Shown one piece after another: positions 1 through 10,563 of a DNA stretch of 64,000 nucleotides. Origin of the DNA: Candidatus Flexifilum affinis (GTDB taxonomy: Bacteria > Chloroflexota > Anaerolineae > Aggregatilineales > Phototrophicaceae); NCBI GenBank assembly GCA_016713325.1, contig JADJPJ010000004.1:1-64000 (forward strand), in the 5' to 3' direction. Under the pieces are notes generated by a model that was given only the letters and a program-made list of their open reading frames with translations, was not told the origin of the DNA and made no database searches. Position numbers and translations under genes: made by a program. Position 1 is the stretch's first letter. Each line of letters starts with the position of its first letter.

Positions 1-2
1 CC

Positions 3-257
3 GGTATGGCGATTCTCGCGGTGCTGACTTTCAACGCCAAATGGAACGACTACTTCACGCCGCTGATCTTCATGAACACCAAGGAACGCTTCCCGATCAC
101 CCTCGGCATTGTCGACTTGCAGGGGTATATGGCGACCGGCAGCATCTCGGTGGTGCTGGCGGGCATCGTCCTGTCGACTATTCCCGTGGTCATCATCTAC
201 ATCCTCGGCCAGCGCTACCTGGTTGAAGGTCTGATGATGGGCGGCGTCAAAGGCTAA
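3..257 (+). CDS. Sugar ABC transporter permease, MalG type (C-terminal part only)
   Basis: The reading frame is open at the left edge, so only the last ~85 residues are present. They contain a loop with F-N-A-K-W-N-D-Y-F-T-P-L followed by a final transmembrane helix. The C-terminus, Q-R-Y-L-V-E-G-L-M-M-G-G-V-K-G, is typical of MalG/CUT1 family inner-membrane permeases; the complete permease at 11482-12321 ends in a very similar way. It would form half of the membrane channel of a carbohydrate importer. The next gene starts 4 bp downstream, so the chaperonin-like gene, the BNR protein and the GH32 hydrolase probably share its transcript. The substrate may be a fructan or sucrose, judged only from the GH32 neighbour. 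Confidence 0.85.
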   Translation, partial: GMAILAVLTFNAKWNDYFTPLIFMNTKERFPITLGIVDLQGYMATGSISVVLAGIVLSTIPVVIIYILGQRYLVEGLMMGGVKG

Positions 258-261
258 ACGA

Positions 262-1891
262 ATGAAAGCCACGCAGAAGCCGGGGGTGGTGTTTCAACCT
301 CAGGTCTATCAGGCCTTGCAGCGGGGCATCCGACAGATGGTCGACGCGGTGCGGCCAACGCTGGGTCCGCTGGGGAGAGGGGTGGCGATTGACCACCTCC
401 ATAACACCAATCCGCTTCCCGAATACATCGACGACGGCGGGGTCATTGCGCGGCGCATCATCGGTATTCGTGACCGGGACGAAGACGTCGGCGCGATGCT
501 GGCGCGCTCGATGATCCTCCGCCAGCACGAGCGCGTGGGCGATGGAACCGCCACGGTCGCCGTATTGTTTGAGGCCATCTTCAGCGCCGGCGTGCGCTAC
601 GTGACGGCCGGCGGAAACGCCATGCAGCTTCGCCGCGCCCTGGAGAGCCTGACGCCGATCCTGCTTGAAGCGCTCGACGAGATGACCTTCAGACTCGAAG
701 GGCAGGCCGCGCTGACCCAGATGGCGCTCTCCCTCTCGCACGATCCCGACATCGCGCCGCTGTTGGGCGAGATCTTCGATCTGGTCGGCGAGTTCGGGCG
801 GCTGGAAATCCGCGACGGCTATGGGCGTTTCCTGCACCGCGATTACGTCGAAGGCAACACGTTCGAGGTCAACGCCCTGTCCGACGCGCTGCTGCCCCCC
901 GGCGAGAACGCGACGCTCCGATTGGAGAACCCATCGTTCTGCGTCACCGACCGCCACATCGAAGATCATCGTGACCTGTTCCCGCTCCTCAAGGCGGCCT
1001 ACGACGCGCAGGTGGACGGGCTGATTATCGTCGCGCAGGGCCTGTCGGAGAAAGCCGTCTCGCTGCTGGTTACGCACAACAACATGAACAAGTTCCGGGT
1101 GGTCGCGGTCAGGCTCCTGGGCTGAACGCCGATGACAAGCCGCCGCGCTGGACGATCTGGAGCCTGCTCACGGGAGCCACGCCTTATCTGAAGATTACCG
1201 GCGGCAAGCTGGAGGCATCACCGCGGCCCACTTTGGCGGCGCACGCCGCTCTGGGTCGACCGGCGCGGCCTACGGTATCGTCAGCGGCGCGGTGACCCGC
1301 GCAGCCCTGCGCGAGCACATTCGCCTGCTGAAGAGCCGCTATGCTCGTGCTGAAGATGTCGATGCGCGCAAAAGACACGGGGCGCGCATCGGCGGTCTGC
1401 TCGGGGTTCGATCAACCTGTGGATCGGCGGTTTCACCAAGCCTGAGATTGCCAGTCGCAAAGGCGCTGGCGGAGCGCACCGCGCTGGCTCTGCGTACTGC
1501 CGTGCAGGAAGGCGTGGTCCCCGGCGGCGGCGTGGCCTTTCTCAACTGCGCTGCTCGACTGCGGGAACGGCTGCACGCGGTCGAAGAACCGCACCATCAG
1601 GCTGCCTGTCGCATTCTGATCGAAGCGCTGAGCGAGCCGGCCCGTGTAATCTTCCACAACGCTGGATACGAACCGGGGGAAATCTTTGGAACGCTGGCCC
1701 ACAGCGGCCCGAACACGGTGTTCGATGCCATGGGCCGGCGGTTCCTGGATGTGCGCGAGGGAAGCGTGCTTGACAGCGCGCCGGTTCTCAAAGCCTGTCT
1801 GCGCAATGCCATCAGCACGGCGGCGCTGGCCCTCACCATCGACTCGGTGGTGCACCTGTCGCACCCGGAAATGGTGGGCAAACCGGAGTGA
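262..1891 (+). pseudogene. Divergent GroEL/Cpn60-like chaperonin, frameshifted
   Basis: Residues 1-287 resemble the GroEL equatorial and apical domains. They include a V-R-P-T-L-G-P-L-G-R segment (GroEL has L-G-P-K-G-R) and a G-D-G-T-A-T motif that keeps the ATPase aspartate. From 1292 to 1891 another frame carries the C-terminal equatorial part, with T-A-V-Q-E-G-V-V-P-G-G-G-V-A-F. Between about 1110 and 1480 the frame must change several times: at 1110 restoring one base gives V-A-V-K-A-P-G-L-N as in GroEL, with further shifts near 1140, 1160, 1220, 1410 and 1460. The order is colinear and about 540 residues long, the normal Cpn60 length, so it may be an intact gene damaged by sequencing errors. 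Its position between a sugar permease and a BNR protein, with no groES, is unusual. It is not the housekeeping groEL. Confidence 0.75.
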
Positions 1892-2749
1892 TTGATTTGA
1901 TGATGACCGTCTATGGCCTTACAAGTTCCGATGGCATCCTTTACGCGGCCCGGACTTCCGGCCTGAGTCGCTCGCGTGATGGCGGCACGACCTGGGAAGA
2001 GACCTTTGCCTCGCTGGAGCAGGCCGAGCCGTTGGCGGCGATTGCCGTCGCCAGCACCGGACAGACGGTCTTTGCCGGCGTCAAGGGCGCGGTGCTGCGC
2101 TCCGACGATGCCGGCGATCACTGGACGATGGTCGGCCTGGGGTCGCCCCCGCCGCTCGTTGTGGCGCTGACCATCTCGCCGAATTTTGCCGAGGATGGTC
2201 TGGTTGCAGCGGGTACGGCCGAGGATGGCGTCTTTGTCTCGACCGATCGCGGCGACACGTGGGTAGCCTGGAACTTCGGCCTGCTGGACCAGAGTGTCTA
2301 TGCGCTGGCTTTCTCTCCCGACTTCGCTCGCGACCGGACGCTCTACGCAGGCGCCGAGAGCGGCGTGTTTCGCAGTGTGAGTGCCGGCCGCGGCTGGCGC
2401 GAGACCGCTTTTCCGATGGATGCGGCGCCCGTGCTCAGCCTCGCCCTGTTCGGTGGCGCGCTGGTGGCCGGCACCGAACAGCATGGGCTGTTCGCCTCTG
2501 ACGGCGGCGAACACTGGCGGCCATGATCTCCGGTGCAGAACCGGGGGCCGGTCAACGCGCTGCATGGTGCCGGGTCCGGCCTGTGGGTCCTTGGCGAGAC
2601 CCACCTGATCCATCTTCCATCGCTCGACGGCGCGCCGTCGTACGCGACCTGCCGGAAGCCCCGCTACTGCCTTGTTTCCCAACCCACTCGCCGCGGGCAG
2701 TGTGATTCTCGGCTGTGCTGACGGCGAGACAGTGGTATTTCCCCTATAG
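1888..2749 (+). CDS. BNR/Asp-box beta-propeller protein (one frameshift)
   Basis: The GTG start overlaps the chaperonin stop by four bases. About five Asp-box-like repeats are visible: S-R-D-G-G-T-T-W, S-D-D-A-G-D-H-W, S-T-D-R-G-D-T-W, a degenerate S-V-S-A-G-R-G-W and S-D-G-G-E-H-W. This is the pattern of BNR/sortilin/Ycf48-type propellers. The frame stops at 2526 just after the last box, but the sequence continues as protein in a neighbouring frame (G-P-V-N-A-L-H-G-A-G-S-G-L-W-V-L-G) and, after a further shift near 2690, ends G-E-T-V-V-F-P-L at 2749. There is no clear signal peptide. No catalytic residues can be assigned, so enzymatic activity is unknown; a binding or assembly role is equally possible. 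Confidence 0.6.
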
Positions 2750-2760
2750 AGGGGGGCAAG

Positions 2761-4246
2761 ATGACGAAGCTCAAACTGGCATTGGTATTGGCGATCGTTA
2801 TGCTTCCAGGTGTGGTGAGGATGTTCAACTACGACTTATATGATGAGCCGTTCCGTCCTCAGTTTCATTATTCGCCGCCGCAGGCCTGGATGAACGATCC
2901 CAATGGCATGGTCTATCTCGACGGCGAATACCATCTCTTCTATCAGTACAACCCGGATGACGTCATCTGGGGGCCGATGCACTGGGGACATGCCGTCTCG
3001 ACCGATTTGGTCCACTGGGAGACGCTGCCGATCGCGCTCTACCCGGATGATCTCGGCACTATCTTCTCCGGATCCATTGTCATCGATACTGACAACACCG
3101 CGGGTTTTGGCGAAAATGCCATGGTCGCCGTCTATTCATACCATACACAGACGCAGGGCCTGGCCTACAGCCTGGATCGTGGCCGCACCTGGACCAAGTA
3201 TGACGGCAATCCGATTATCGATGCGCTGTACCAGGACTTTCGCGATCCCAAGGTTTTCTGGCACGAGCCAACCGGCCGCTGGGTGATGATTATCTCCGCC
3301 GGACGTGAGGCTCAGATCTTCACCTCGCCCAACCTGATCGACTGGACGTTTGCCAGCCGTTTTGCCGCGGGGCATGTCGTGGCGACCTGGGAGGTGCCAG
3401 ACCTCTTCCCGCTGGAAATCGATGGCGTCACCAGATGGGTGATGCTGGTCAGCGTCGGCGGGCACGCGCCGGCCGGGGGCAGCGGCATCCAGTATTTCAT
3501 CGGCGACTTCGACGGCCAGACCTTCACCAACGAGAACCCGACCGGCACGACCCTCTGGTTCGACTACGGACCGGATAACTATGCCGGGACCACCTGGTTC
3601 AACGCGCCGGAGGGGAAGAAGCTCTACATCGGCTGGCTCAACAACTGGGTCTATGCCAATTTCGATTCCGACCTCGACCTGGCGCGGGGCGACCACGCTG
3701 CCGCGCGAACTGCGACTGGTGGAAACACCGGAAGGGACACGGTTGGCGCAGTCACCTATCCCGGCGCTGGAAACCCTGCGCACGCCGCTGGGCGTGTGGG
3801 AAGACCTCACCGTCTCGGGTGAGATGGCTCTGGAGGGCGTGCATGGTCGTACTCTGGAGATCATCGTCGACCTCGAACCGATCGACTCCGATCGCTTCGG
3901 AATCGAAGTGCACCGTGACGAATCCAGCGGGACGCGCATTCTTTACAACATGGCCCGGTCGCAGATGCTGGTCAGTCGCTCCGACACGACGGACTCTGGC
4001 TTCATTAGTGGGTTCAATCCGGCATTCCCCGCGCCCGCGCCGCTGGAGGAAAACCGGCTGCGTCTGCACATCTATGTGGATGAATCGTCTGTCGAGGTCT
4101 TCGGGCAGGACGGCCAGGTCGCCATGACGGCCCTGACCTTCGTCGATCCGCAGGCCGATGGCATCGCCATCTACGCCGATCACGGCAGCATGAAGGTCCA
4201 CCGCCTGGAAATTTACGCGCTTTCCAGCATCTGGCCTCAGTCGTAA
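2761..4246 (+). CDS. Glycoside hydrolase family 32 (fructan/sucrose hydrolase), one frameshift
   Basis: Family GH32 cleaves beta-fructosidic bonds of sucrose, inulin or levan. The N-terminal 20 residues look like a signal peptide or anchor. The catalytic motifs are present: W-M-N-D-P-N-G (nucleophile D46), F-R-D-P-K at 160-164 (transition-state Asp) and W-E-V-P-D with acid/base E211, where most members have E-C-P-D. The frame shifts by one base near 3690 in a GC run; the continuation has the conserved L-P-R-E-L-R-L and the beta-sandwich motif S-S-V-E-V-F. Joined, the protein is about 495 residues, normal for the family. The start ATG lies 11 bp after the BNR protein stop. A single indel in such a conserved enzyme looks more like a sequencing error than decay. 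Fructan versus sucrose preference cannot be told. Confidence 0.88.
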
Positions 4247-4312
4247 AGCGTGGGGCCGGCACATTTGGCGCCGGCCCGCCGATTTGACCCCATCCCCGAC
4301 GGCGGTATGCCG

Positions 4313-5465
4313 TCAGTTCGCCATGACGCGTGGCAGGTAGACACGGAAGACGCTGCCTGCTCCGGGCCGGCTCTCCACTTCGATGCGCCCTTCGTGCAGC
4401 GCCACCAACTGTTTCGCGATGGCCAGTCCCAGGCCGCTGCTGCCGGTGGTCATGGTGCGCGCCGCGTTCACCCGGTAGAACCGCTCGAAAATATACGGCA
4501 GATCGGTCTCCGCGATGCCGACCCCGTATCGGCGACGGACAGCACCGCTTCCGTCCCCGCGCAGGCTGCCGTCACGGTGATGTCGCCGCGGGGCGGCGTG
4601 TATTCGATGGCGTTTCGCAGCAGTTTGCGTATGACCGAGGCCAGTTCAAGCGGGGCGGCGGCGATGGTCAACGCATGGTCATCGGGCACGAACCTGAGCA
4701 TCTGCTCTTTGTCGCGGGCATGTCCCTCCATCGACTGGACGACCTGGGTCAGCAGGCGGTTGACGTCGACGGCCTCCATCTCCACAGCTTCCAGCGAATC
4801 GACTTTCACCATCTCCAGCAGATCCATAATGATCTGCTCCAACTGCTCGCGCTGCTCGGAGATCACATTGCACCGCTGCGCGATGATGGTGGCGTGCTTC
4901 TCCAGGGTGCTGCGGTCCGTCTCAGGCATCTGGGTCAGCGACACCTGACGCTCCGCATAGCGGCCAAGCAGGTGCAGTGAGGTGCCCAGCGTGGTCAGCG
5001 GGTGATCAAGTCGTGCGACGCGGTTCGAATGAAGTCTTGCAGGGTCTTGCGGCGGATTCGCTCGTGCATCAGTTCGGCCGCCTCTTTGTCGGTCTGGCGG
5101 CGCTTAACCGCATTCTGCACCACGATCGGCAGCAGAGACAGATAATTGCGCGACATGTCTTTCGTGAGGTAGTCGGCCGCGCCTGCCTTGATCGCCTCCA
5201 CGGCGAGCCGTTCGTCGCCAGTGCCCGTCACGAAGATCAGCGGCATGTCGCCGCGCAGCGGCAGCAGGTCAAGCCAGTGCCGTCGCTCAGATTGTAATCG
5301 GCGACGATCACGTCGAAGTGCTGGCTTTCCGGACGGCCCGTGCTTCGCCAATCGAACTGGCGATTGTGTAGTCGTAGTGCAGACGCTCCTGCTCGATCGA
5401 CGTTGAAACGCAATCTGATCGATGCGATCGTCTTCGACCAGTAAGACCGTCAAGGGTTCTTTCAC
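4313..5465 (-). pseudogene. Receiver-histidine kinase hybrid (REC-HisKA-HATPase), several frameshifts
   Basis: The GTG start at 5465 opens a receiver domain with V-L-L-V-E-D-D. Its phosphoacceptor region, V-I-V-A-D-Y-N-L-S-D-G, and its end, F-V-T-G-T-G-D-E, lie in different frames. A dimerisation segment with the phosphohistidine F-I-R-T-A-S-H-D-L follows. The ATPase domain has L-L-R-N-A-I-E-Y-T-P (N box) and V-A-D-T-G (G1 box); after another shift near 4530 the G2 box G-L-G-L-A-I-A-K and the end of the protein are found at 4313. Four or more single-base shifts are needed, but order and spacing are normal. It is about 380 residues with no membrane segment. It lies directly downstream of the N7TM kinase on the same strand and may act after it. 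Confidence 0.7.
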
Positions 5466-5497
5466 GGGTTGTCATCCGTTCCCGTTTTGTCCGGCGG

Positions 5498-8023
5498 CTA
5501 GCGTGGTCCCTGTGTCGCGGTTAAGAAGACGGGCAGGGTGAAGAAGAAGGTGGTTCCCTGTCCTGCCGTCGATCCGATCCAGATCTTGCCATTGTAGAAC
5601 TCGACGATCCGCTTGACGATGGTCAGTCCAACGCCGGTGCTGCCCAACGGGTCCTGGGGCGCCAGCGTGGAAGAGCTGGAATATGCGCTCGAAATGATGC
5701 GGCGCGATACCCGGACCGTTGTCCTGGACCGCGAACCGCCACGATTCTCCGTCGTTGGTGCAGCCGATATGGATTTCGCCATCGGGCTTATCCATGAATT
5801 TGATGGCATTGTCGATCAGGTTCTGGAAGATCTGGCGGATGCGGGTGGGCTCGATCAGCGGTGTCGGCGGGCCGTCCTCGATGGTGACACGGATGCGTTC
5901 TGCGGGCACGATGTCCTGCACGATCTGCCGCACCAGAACCCCCACATTGATGGGAATGCTGGTTTCCAGTTCCCTGCCGATCCGCGAGTACTCCAGCACT
6001 CCGTTGATCATATCCTGCATCCGCCGCACGCGCCCGCGAAGAAGCTGGATGAGCTCTCTTCCCTCGGCATCGAACTGGTCCTCGTAGCCCGATCCCAGCC
6101 ATTCGGCCACCGAACTCACGCCGCGCAGGGGCGCTTTCAGGTCGTGCGAGATGACGTAGGCAAAATCGCTCAGCTGCTGGTTGGCCTGTTGGAGCTGGGC
6201 CAGCAGTTTCTGGCGCTGTTCTTCCGCTTCCTTGCGCGCGGTGACATCCCGAATGACGCTCAGGATCTGTGTGATCTGTCCGTCTGTCCCTCGCTCATAG
6301 ACCATCTTGCGCGTGTTTAGCCACACGCAGCCGCCCGCTTTATGCTTCCAGCGGTATTCTGACTCGACGATGGCATCATCACTCAGGCGCGCATACTTGG
6401 TGCGCAGCAGTCGCTCCCGCGCGTAGTCTTCGGGGTGAATCAGAACCTCGGCAAAGTTCGGCTTCATCACCCGCAGTTCATCGCCGGTATAGCCGATGAG
6501 ATGGTCGACATCGCGGTTTGAATAGGTGAGCTCTTTCTCGGACAGATCGTGAATCTGAAGGACATCCGGGAGCAGTTGAGCGATCCGCTCGACCAGTTTC
6601 TGGCTGCGCTCCAGCGCAAGTTCGGCCTCTTTGCGGGCCGTGATGTCGTTGGCGATGCCGTTCCAGATCGTTGTGCCATCGCTCAGGCGCTTGGGCGTGG
6701 ATTCCCGCGCGTGCCCATCGCATTTCGCCCTGAACAGAGAGCCGTCCTTCCCAGTTCAGGTCAGATCGCGAGCGGAGTGAGCTGCTCCTCCATCATGGTG
6801 ATAGCGTCATCGGGTTCAGAAAGCTGAAGATAACGGCCGGATCGGACGTAATCACTTCCGCTCGAGCTGAAGATAGGCGCAGATCCTCGGGCTGACATAA
6901 TCGAGCCGGAACTCGCCGTCAGGGGTCTGTCGGAGCTGATAGAGGTAGGCAGGATTTTCTCGACCAGCGTATCGTAACGCTGGTTGCTTTCGATCAGCGC
7001 GGCCTGGTTTGCTTTGTCGGCCGTGATGTCGCGCAGCACCAGGACGCGGCCGGTTGCATAGCCGTTCTCCGTGCGCAGCGGCGAGAATCGTGCGTCGAAG
7101 ACGCGAGTCGCCAGCGCCAGCTCAAATCGCGAGTCCGTTCCGTGGGGCAGTTCGCTAGCATACCCCCATGTGCCAAAAGTCCTGCCAGCCGTTTGTACAG
7201 GAGCGCCGAGGCCGGGACTCCGAGCAGACTCCGTCCCGCCTCGTTCCACTGGATCAGTTTGTCGCTGTCGTCGAGCACGAAAACGGCATCTTGCAGGCTG
7301 GTGAACACCGTATGGTGCGCGGCGGTCAGCACGTTGAACAGACTGCTGCGCTGCATGCCCCAGGCATACAGCACCAGACCGAGCGTGATCCCGACGGAGG
7401 TGACGTTCAGCGGCAAGGCGTCGCCCAGAAGCACCGAGACGGCTGCGAAGAGGCGCCGATGACGTTGCCCCCAGGATCCAGAACAACGGGCTGCGCTTCG
7501 TCGTCAGACTTGCGGCCAGGAAATAGTACGTCACGCAGAGGACAATGTAGGAGAAGCGAGCCGGCCGCATAGAACCAGGGACCGTATTGCATGTGGGGAA
7601 CGGTGAGAAAGCCATTCTTCGCCATGGACCACTCGGCCAAGTGCAGGGGAATGACCTGTTCGCCCCACAGGACGATCAGGGTTGCCAGGGGCAGGATGAG
7701 CACAATGGACGAGAGACGCGGATCGCGGGAGCGATAGGAGCGCTGATACTGGAAAGCGAACACGAGCAGCAGGGGCGCCGCGAAAGCCAGTGCGGACTGG
7801 CGGAGGCGTTCCCAGAAAAATGCCTCGTCGGGGAGGAGCTGAGCGTGAGCTGAAAGTCCGCGATGACCCCAGCGTGAGGACCGTGATGTGCAGAAAGAAG
7901 ACCCGTCCGCCGGGAGGATCGGAAAAATCGGAGTGTGTACACCGCCAGCATCGACCCGAAGGTCATGCCCAGGATAAGAATTACGAGATAACCAAGTGCC
8001 AGCGTCCCCATGGAGGCCTTCAA
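5498..8023 (-). pseudogene. N7TM-PAS histidine kinase, heavily frameshifted
   Basis: The start at 8023 is followed by hydrophobic segments (L-G-Y-L-V-I-L-I-L-G-M-T and others down to about 7350) that fit the seven-helix input domain of N7TM kinases. PAS modules follow near 7300 (D-A-V-F-V-L-D-D-S-D-K-L), 6900 and 6500, the last ending in a PAC segment (V-I-R-D-V-T-A-R-K). The HisKA domain has D-F-A-Y-V-I-S-H-D-L-K. The ATPase domain has N box Q-N-L-I-D-N-A-I-K-F and G1 box D-N-G-P-G-I. The end of the protein, V-G-L-T-I-V-K-R-I-V, is in another frame and stops at 5498. At least six frameshifts interrupt it, so it is either decaying or poorly sequenced. It would be a membrane sensor of about 840 residues. 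Confidence 0.7.
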
Positions 8024-8112
8024 TGTTCTGTCACCTGTCGCTGTTGATAATTATAAATGCCCGCCAGTTTGTGGCCACCCTGCGAGAGTCTACAGGGTGC
8101 ACTCCGGATTTG

Positions 8113-8147
8113 GGGCGGCGGACGAAGCCACATGGCTTCGTCGCCCC
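8113..8147. repeat. REP-like hairpin
   Basis: GACGAAGCCA at 8121-8130 and TGGCTTCGTC at 8133-8142 form a perfect 10-bp stem with a 2-base loop. It is extended outward by GGGGC and GCCCC, followed by CTACG. It resembles other GTAGGGGCG-type hairpins in this window. Confidence 0.55.
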
Positions 8148-8453
8148 TACGAAGCGGACAATATGTAGGGGACGACCAGTGTAGGCTTGTCCGAATATGA
8201 TGAGTCATCCTTGCTTGCCGACGAAACACCTTGTTCTGGCGTCCAACCCCCTCCCTTAGTCCCTCCCCCACTGTGTGGGCCACTGCGTAAGGGAGGGAAA
8301 CCGCCCTGCCGACGACTGTAAAGGGGTTGGCAGCGTGCTCACCTCCCTTGCGCCAGCGGGGGAGGGGTGGGGGTAAAACATATTCGGACAAGCCTCAGTG
8401 TGTTGTCCCGCATGAATGGTGAGCCTGCCTCCAGATCCATATACACCCAGTCC

Positions 8454-8607
8454 CAGTGAATCACGAAAGTTCACCTTGGCCATCAATTGCTGCGTTTTTG
8501 AGCCAACCTCACGCCAAAAATCGAGCGGATTTTGCCCCTCTCCGCACGGAGAGGGGCGGTTGAGCGCAGCGAAACGGGGGTGAGGTTAAGCAATCCGTGA
8601 TTCACTG
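8454..8607 (-). repeat. MITE-like dispersed element, copy 1
   Basis: This 154-bp element has terminal inverted repeats CAGTGAATCACG / CGTGATTCACTG. Inside is the palindrome GCCCCTCTCCG..CGGAGAGGGGC. It is the same element as 23478-23631 and 58876-59030, in the opposite orientation. It has no coding capacity. The five bases on either side do not match, so no target duplication is visible here. Confidence 0.75.
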
Positions 8608-8665
8608 ATATCTGGCTTTTCTCCCTCGCCCCGCTTGCGTGGGAGAGGGGTAGCTGGGTCGGGTA

Positions 8666-9438
8666 CTAGAACAGCCGCGCCAGCATGCCGCCGTCGGCCA
8701 CGATCTCCGCACCGTGGATGAAGGCGGCGCGGTCCGTGCACAGGAATAGGACCACCTCGGCGATGTCCTTCGGCGTACCGAAACGCCCCAGCGGGTGCCA
8801 GCTCATCAGTTCGGCGTGAGCGGCCGCCCGCTCGGCATCGGGCAGGAGTCGAAGTAGACCTTCAGGCCCTCTGTCTCGATCGCGCCGGGCGACACGGCAT
8901 TCACCCGGATCTTCTTGCTCCCGACTTCCAGCGCCAGGGTGCGCGTCATGCTGACCACGCCGGCCTTCGTCGCGGCATAGGCCAGGGTGCCGGGCAGCGT
9001 CGAGCGGGAGTGCACCGACGCGATGTTGACGATAGACCCGCCGCCGCGCTCGACCATGTGAGTCAGGGCCGCCTGCGTGCAGTTGAAGACGCCGGTCAGG
9101 TTGGTGGCAATCGTCCGATCCCACACGTCGGGCGGGTAGCCGATGGCCGGCTCGTAGGGGACGTAGCCGGCGTTATTGACCAGCGTCGTGACCGGGCCAA
9201 AAGCCACCCGCGCCGCTTCAAACAGGGCGGCCACCTGTGCGCGGTCGCCCACGTCGGCCTGCACGCCGATCGCCCGGCCGCCGTTCTGGCGAATGCTCGC
9301 AGCCGTTGCCTCGGCGGTTGCCTGGCGCAGGTCGTTGACGATGACCGCGCTGCCCTCCGCCCCAAACGCCTGCGCGATCCCCTGGCCGATGCCCTGTCCC
9401 GCACCGGTGACGACTACAATTTGATCGTGGAGTTCCAT
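8666..9438 (-). CDS. SDR-family NAD(P)-dependent oxidoreductase (one frameshift)
   Basis: This is a classical short-chain dehydrogenase acting on a sugar, sugar acid or alcohol in the cytoplasm. It has the cofactor motif T-G-A-G-Q-G-I-G-Q-G near residue 10, N-N-A-G near residue 86 and the catalytic Tyr/Lys as Y-A-A-T-K. The frame breaks near 8850; the C-terminus continues in another frame with H-P-L-G-R-F-G-T-P and ends A-D-G-G-M-L-A-R-L-F at 8666. Joined, it is about 257 residues, the family norm. I chose ATG 9438 because it is preceded by AGGGG about 10 bases upstream; an upstream ATG at 9465 has no clear ribosome site. A 363-bp gap separates it from the previous operon gene, so it may have its own promoter. 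Confidence 0.8.
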
Positions 9439-9801
9439 GATTCGCTGCCCCTGGTTCGAAGCCATTCCAAGCTACCACATGGGCATCGATCATCGCGCGG
9501 CGGCGTAAAGTCCGCAACTGCGAACGACGTGGTAAGAGGATGACGCAAACCTCGTACGCTGGAACTGGTCTTTATGACTCATGATCGATCGAATGTGGTT
9601 GCCCGAAGTGGCAGGTCACGCAAGATGAGAAAGGTCGTAGCCCTTCCTCATCCCTCTGAGCGTGTCAGGAAAGGCGCGAGACCAGCGTGTCGGCCACATT
9701 GGTGCCTTCACAGACCTAGGTGTTATAGGGGCGGACCAGCGTGTCCGCCCAAAGTAACTTTCTTGACACACCCCTCTCATCTTCGTATCTTCTGACTGCG
9801 C
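9439..9801. other. Intergenic gap within the sugar operon
   Basis: No gene is supported. The sequence contains a GTTATAGGGGCGGACCAGCG-type REP motif near 9720-9750, with a partial relative (GACCAGCGTGTCGGCC) near 9680. A relative of the first also occurs near 39320. No strong terminator or promoter was identified. Confidence 0.5.
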
Positions 9802-10563
9802 TCACGTGCGCAGATACGAGGCCCCGTTGACGTCGACAATCCCGCCGATCAGCATCTCCGTCCCTTCGCCGGCTAGAAAGGCCACAGTATGGGCGACATC
9901 TTCCGGCGTGGCCACGCGTCGCAGCGGACTCTGATCGAGGATCGACTGCCAGTTGGTCAGGGATTGGTCGGCGGAGGCCATGTCCGTTTCGACCACGCCG
10001 GGGGCGACGATGTAGACGTAGATCTTGTGCGGGGCCAGCGCCAGCGCCAGATTCTGCCCCAGAGCATTCATACCTGCTTTGCTGGCAGCGTAAGCCGGCG
10101 CTTCCGGCTTGCCGCGAAAGGCGCTGCGCGAGGACATCATGATGATCTTGCCCCCGCCGGCGGCGATCATGTGCTGGGCGGCGCAGTAAGAGACGTTGGC
10201 CGCGCCGATCAGGTTGGTGCTCACCACGCGCGCCCACCCGTCGCGCCACCGCGCGTAATCGACTGTTGCCGGGGGGTGCTCGTCGAAGATGCCGGCATTG
10301 TTGACCAGCACGTCGATTCGGCCATAGGCGGCGATCACCTGCTCGACCATGCCCTCCACCGCGTCGCCGTCGGCGATGTCGGCGGCGACGGCGATGTGCC
10401 CCTGGCCGTCGAGTTTGGCCAGCGTCGCCTCGGCGGCGGCCTGGGTTGGGTGGTAATGCACCGCCACCTGCCCGCCGCGTCGGGCGAACTCGATGGCGCA
10501 GGCTCGGCCGATGCCGCGAGGCGCCCCCGTGATCAGAATCGTCTTGCCCTGGAGGTCGCTCAT
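9802..10563 (-). CDS. SDR-family oxidoreductase
   Basis: This is an intact 253-residue short-chain dehydrogenase, probably NAD(P)-dependent and cytoplasmic. The cofactor motif is T-G-A-P-R-G-I-G-R near residue 13, N-N-A-G is near residue 88, and the active site is S-S-R-S then Y-A-A-S-K near 158. The C-terminal half has R-R-V-A-T-P-E-D-V-A and ends with the usual V-D-V-N-G substrate-loop region. Its ATG overlaps the stop of the upstream DHDPS-family gene by 4 bp, so the two are translationally coupled and likely act in one sugar-acid pathway. The substrate cannot be read from the sequence. Confidence 0.88.
   Translation of the reverse strand: MSDLQGKTILITGAPRGIGRACAIEFARRGGQVAVHYHPTQAAAEATLAKLDGQGHIAVAADIADGDAVEGMVEQVIAAYGRIDVLVNNAGIFDEHPPATVDYARWRDGWARVVSTNLIGAANVSYCAAQHMIAAGGGKIIMMSSRSAFRGKPEAPAYAASKAGMNALGQNLALALAPHKIYVYIVAPGVVETDMASADQSLTNWQSILDQSPLRRVATPEDVAHTVAFLAGEGTEMLIGGIVDVNGASYLRT

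Larger units (their letters stand above)
8024..8665. other. Intergenic region with hairpins and a MITE-like element
   Basis: No gene was recognised. The region holds a strong hairpin at 8113-8147 and an interrupted C-rich segment near 8245-8370 with an inverted counterpart (CCCCTCCC against GGGAGGGG). Two copies of a CATATTCGGACAAGCCT-type motif lie in opposite orientation near 8188 and 8380. A MITE-like element (8454-8607) and a further short inverted C/G-rich element near 8620-8650 complete it. It separates the kinase gene from the carbohydrate operon. Confidence 0.6.

Noticed and set aside
8047..8660. CRISPR-like repeated C-rich blocks
   Set aside because: The repeats are inverted and irregular, with no equal spacers and no cas genes.
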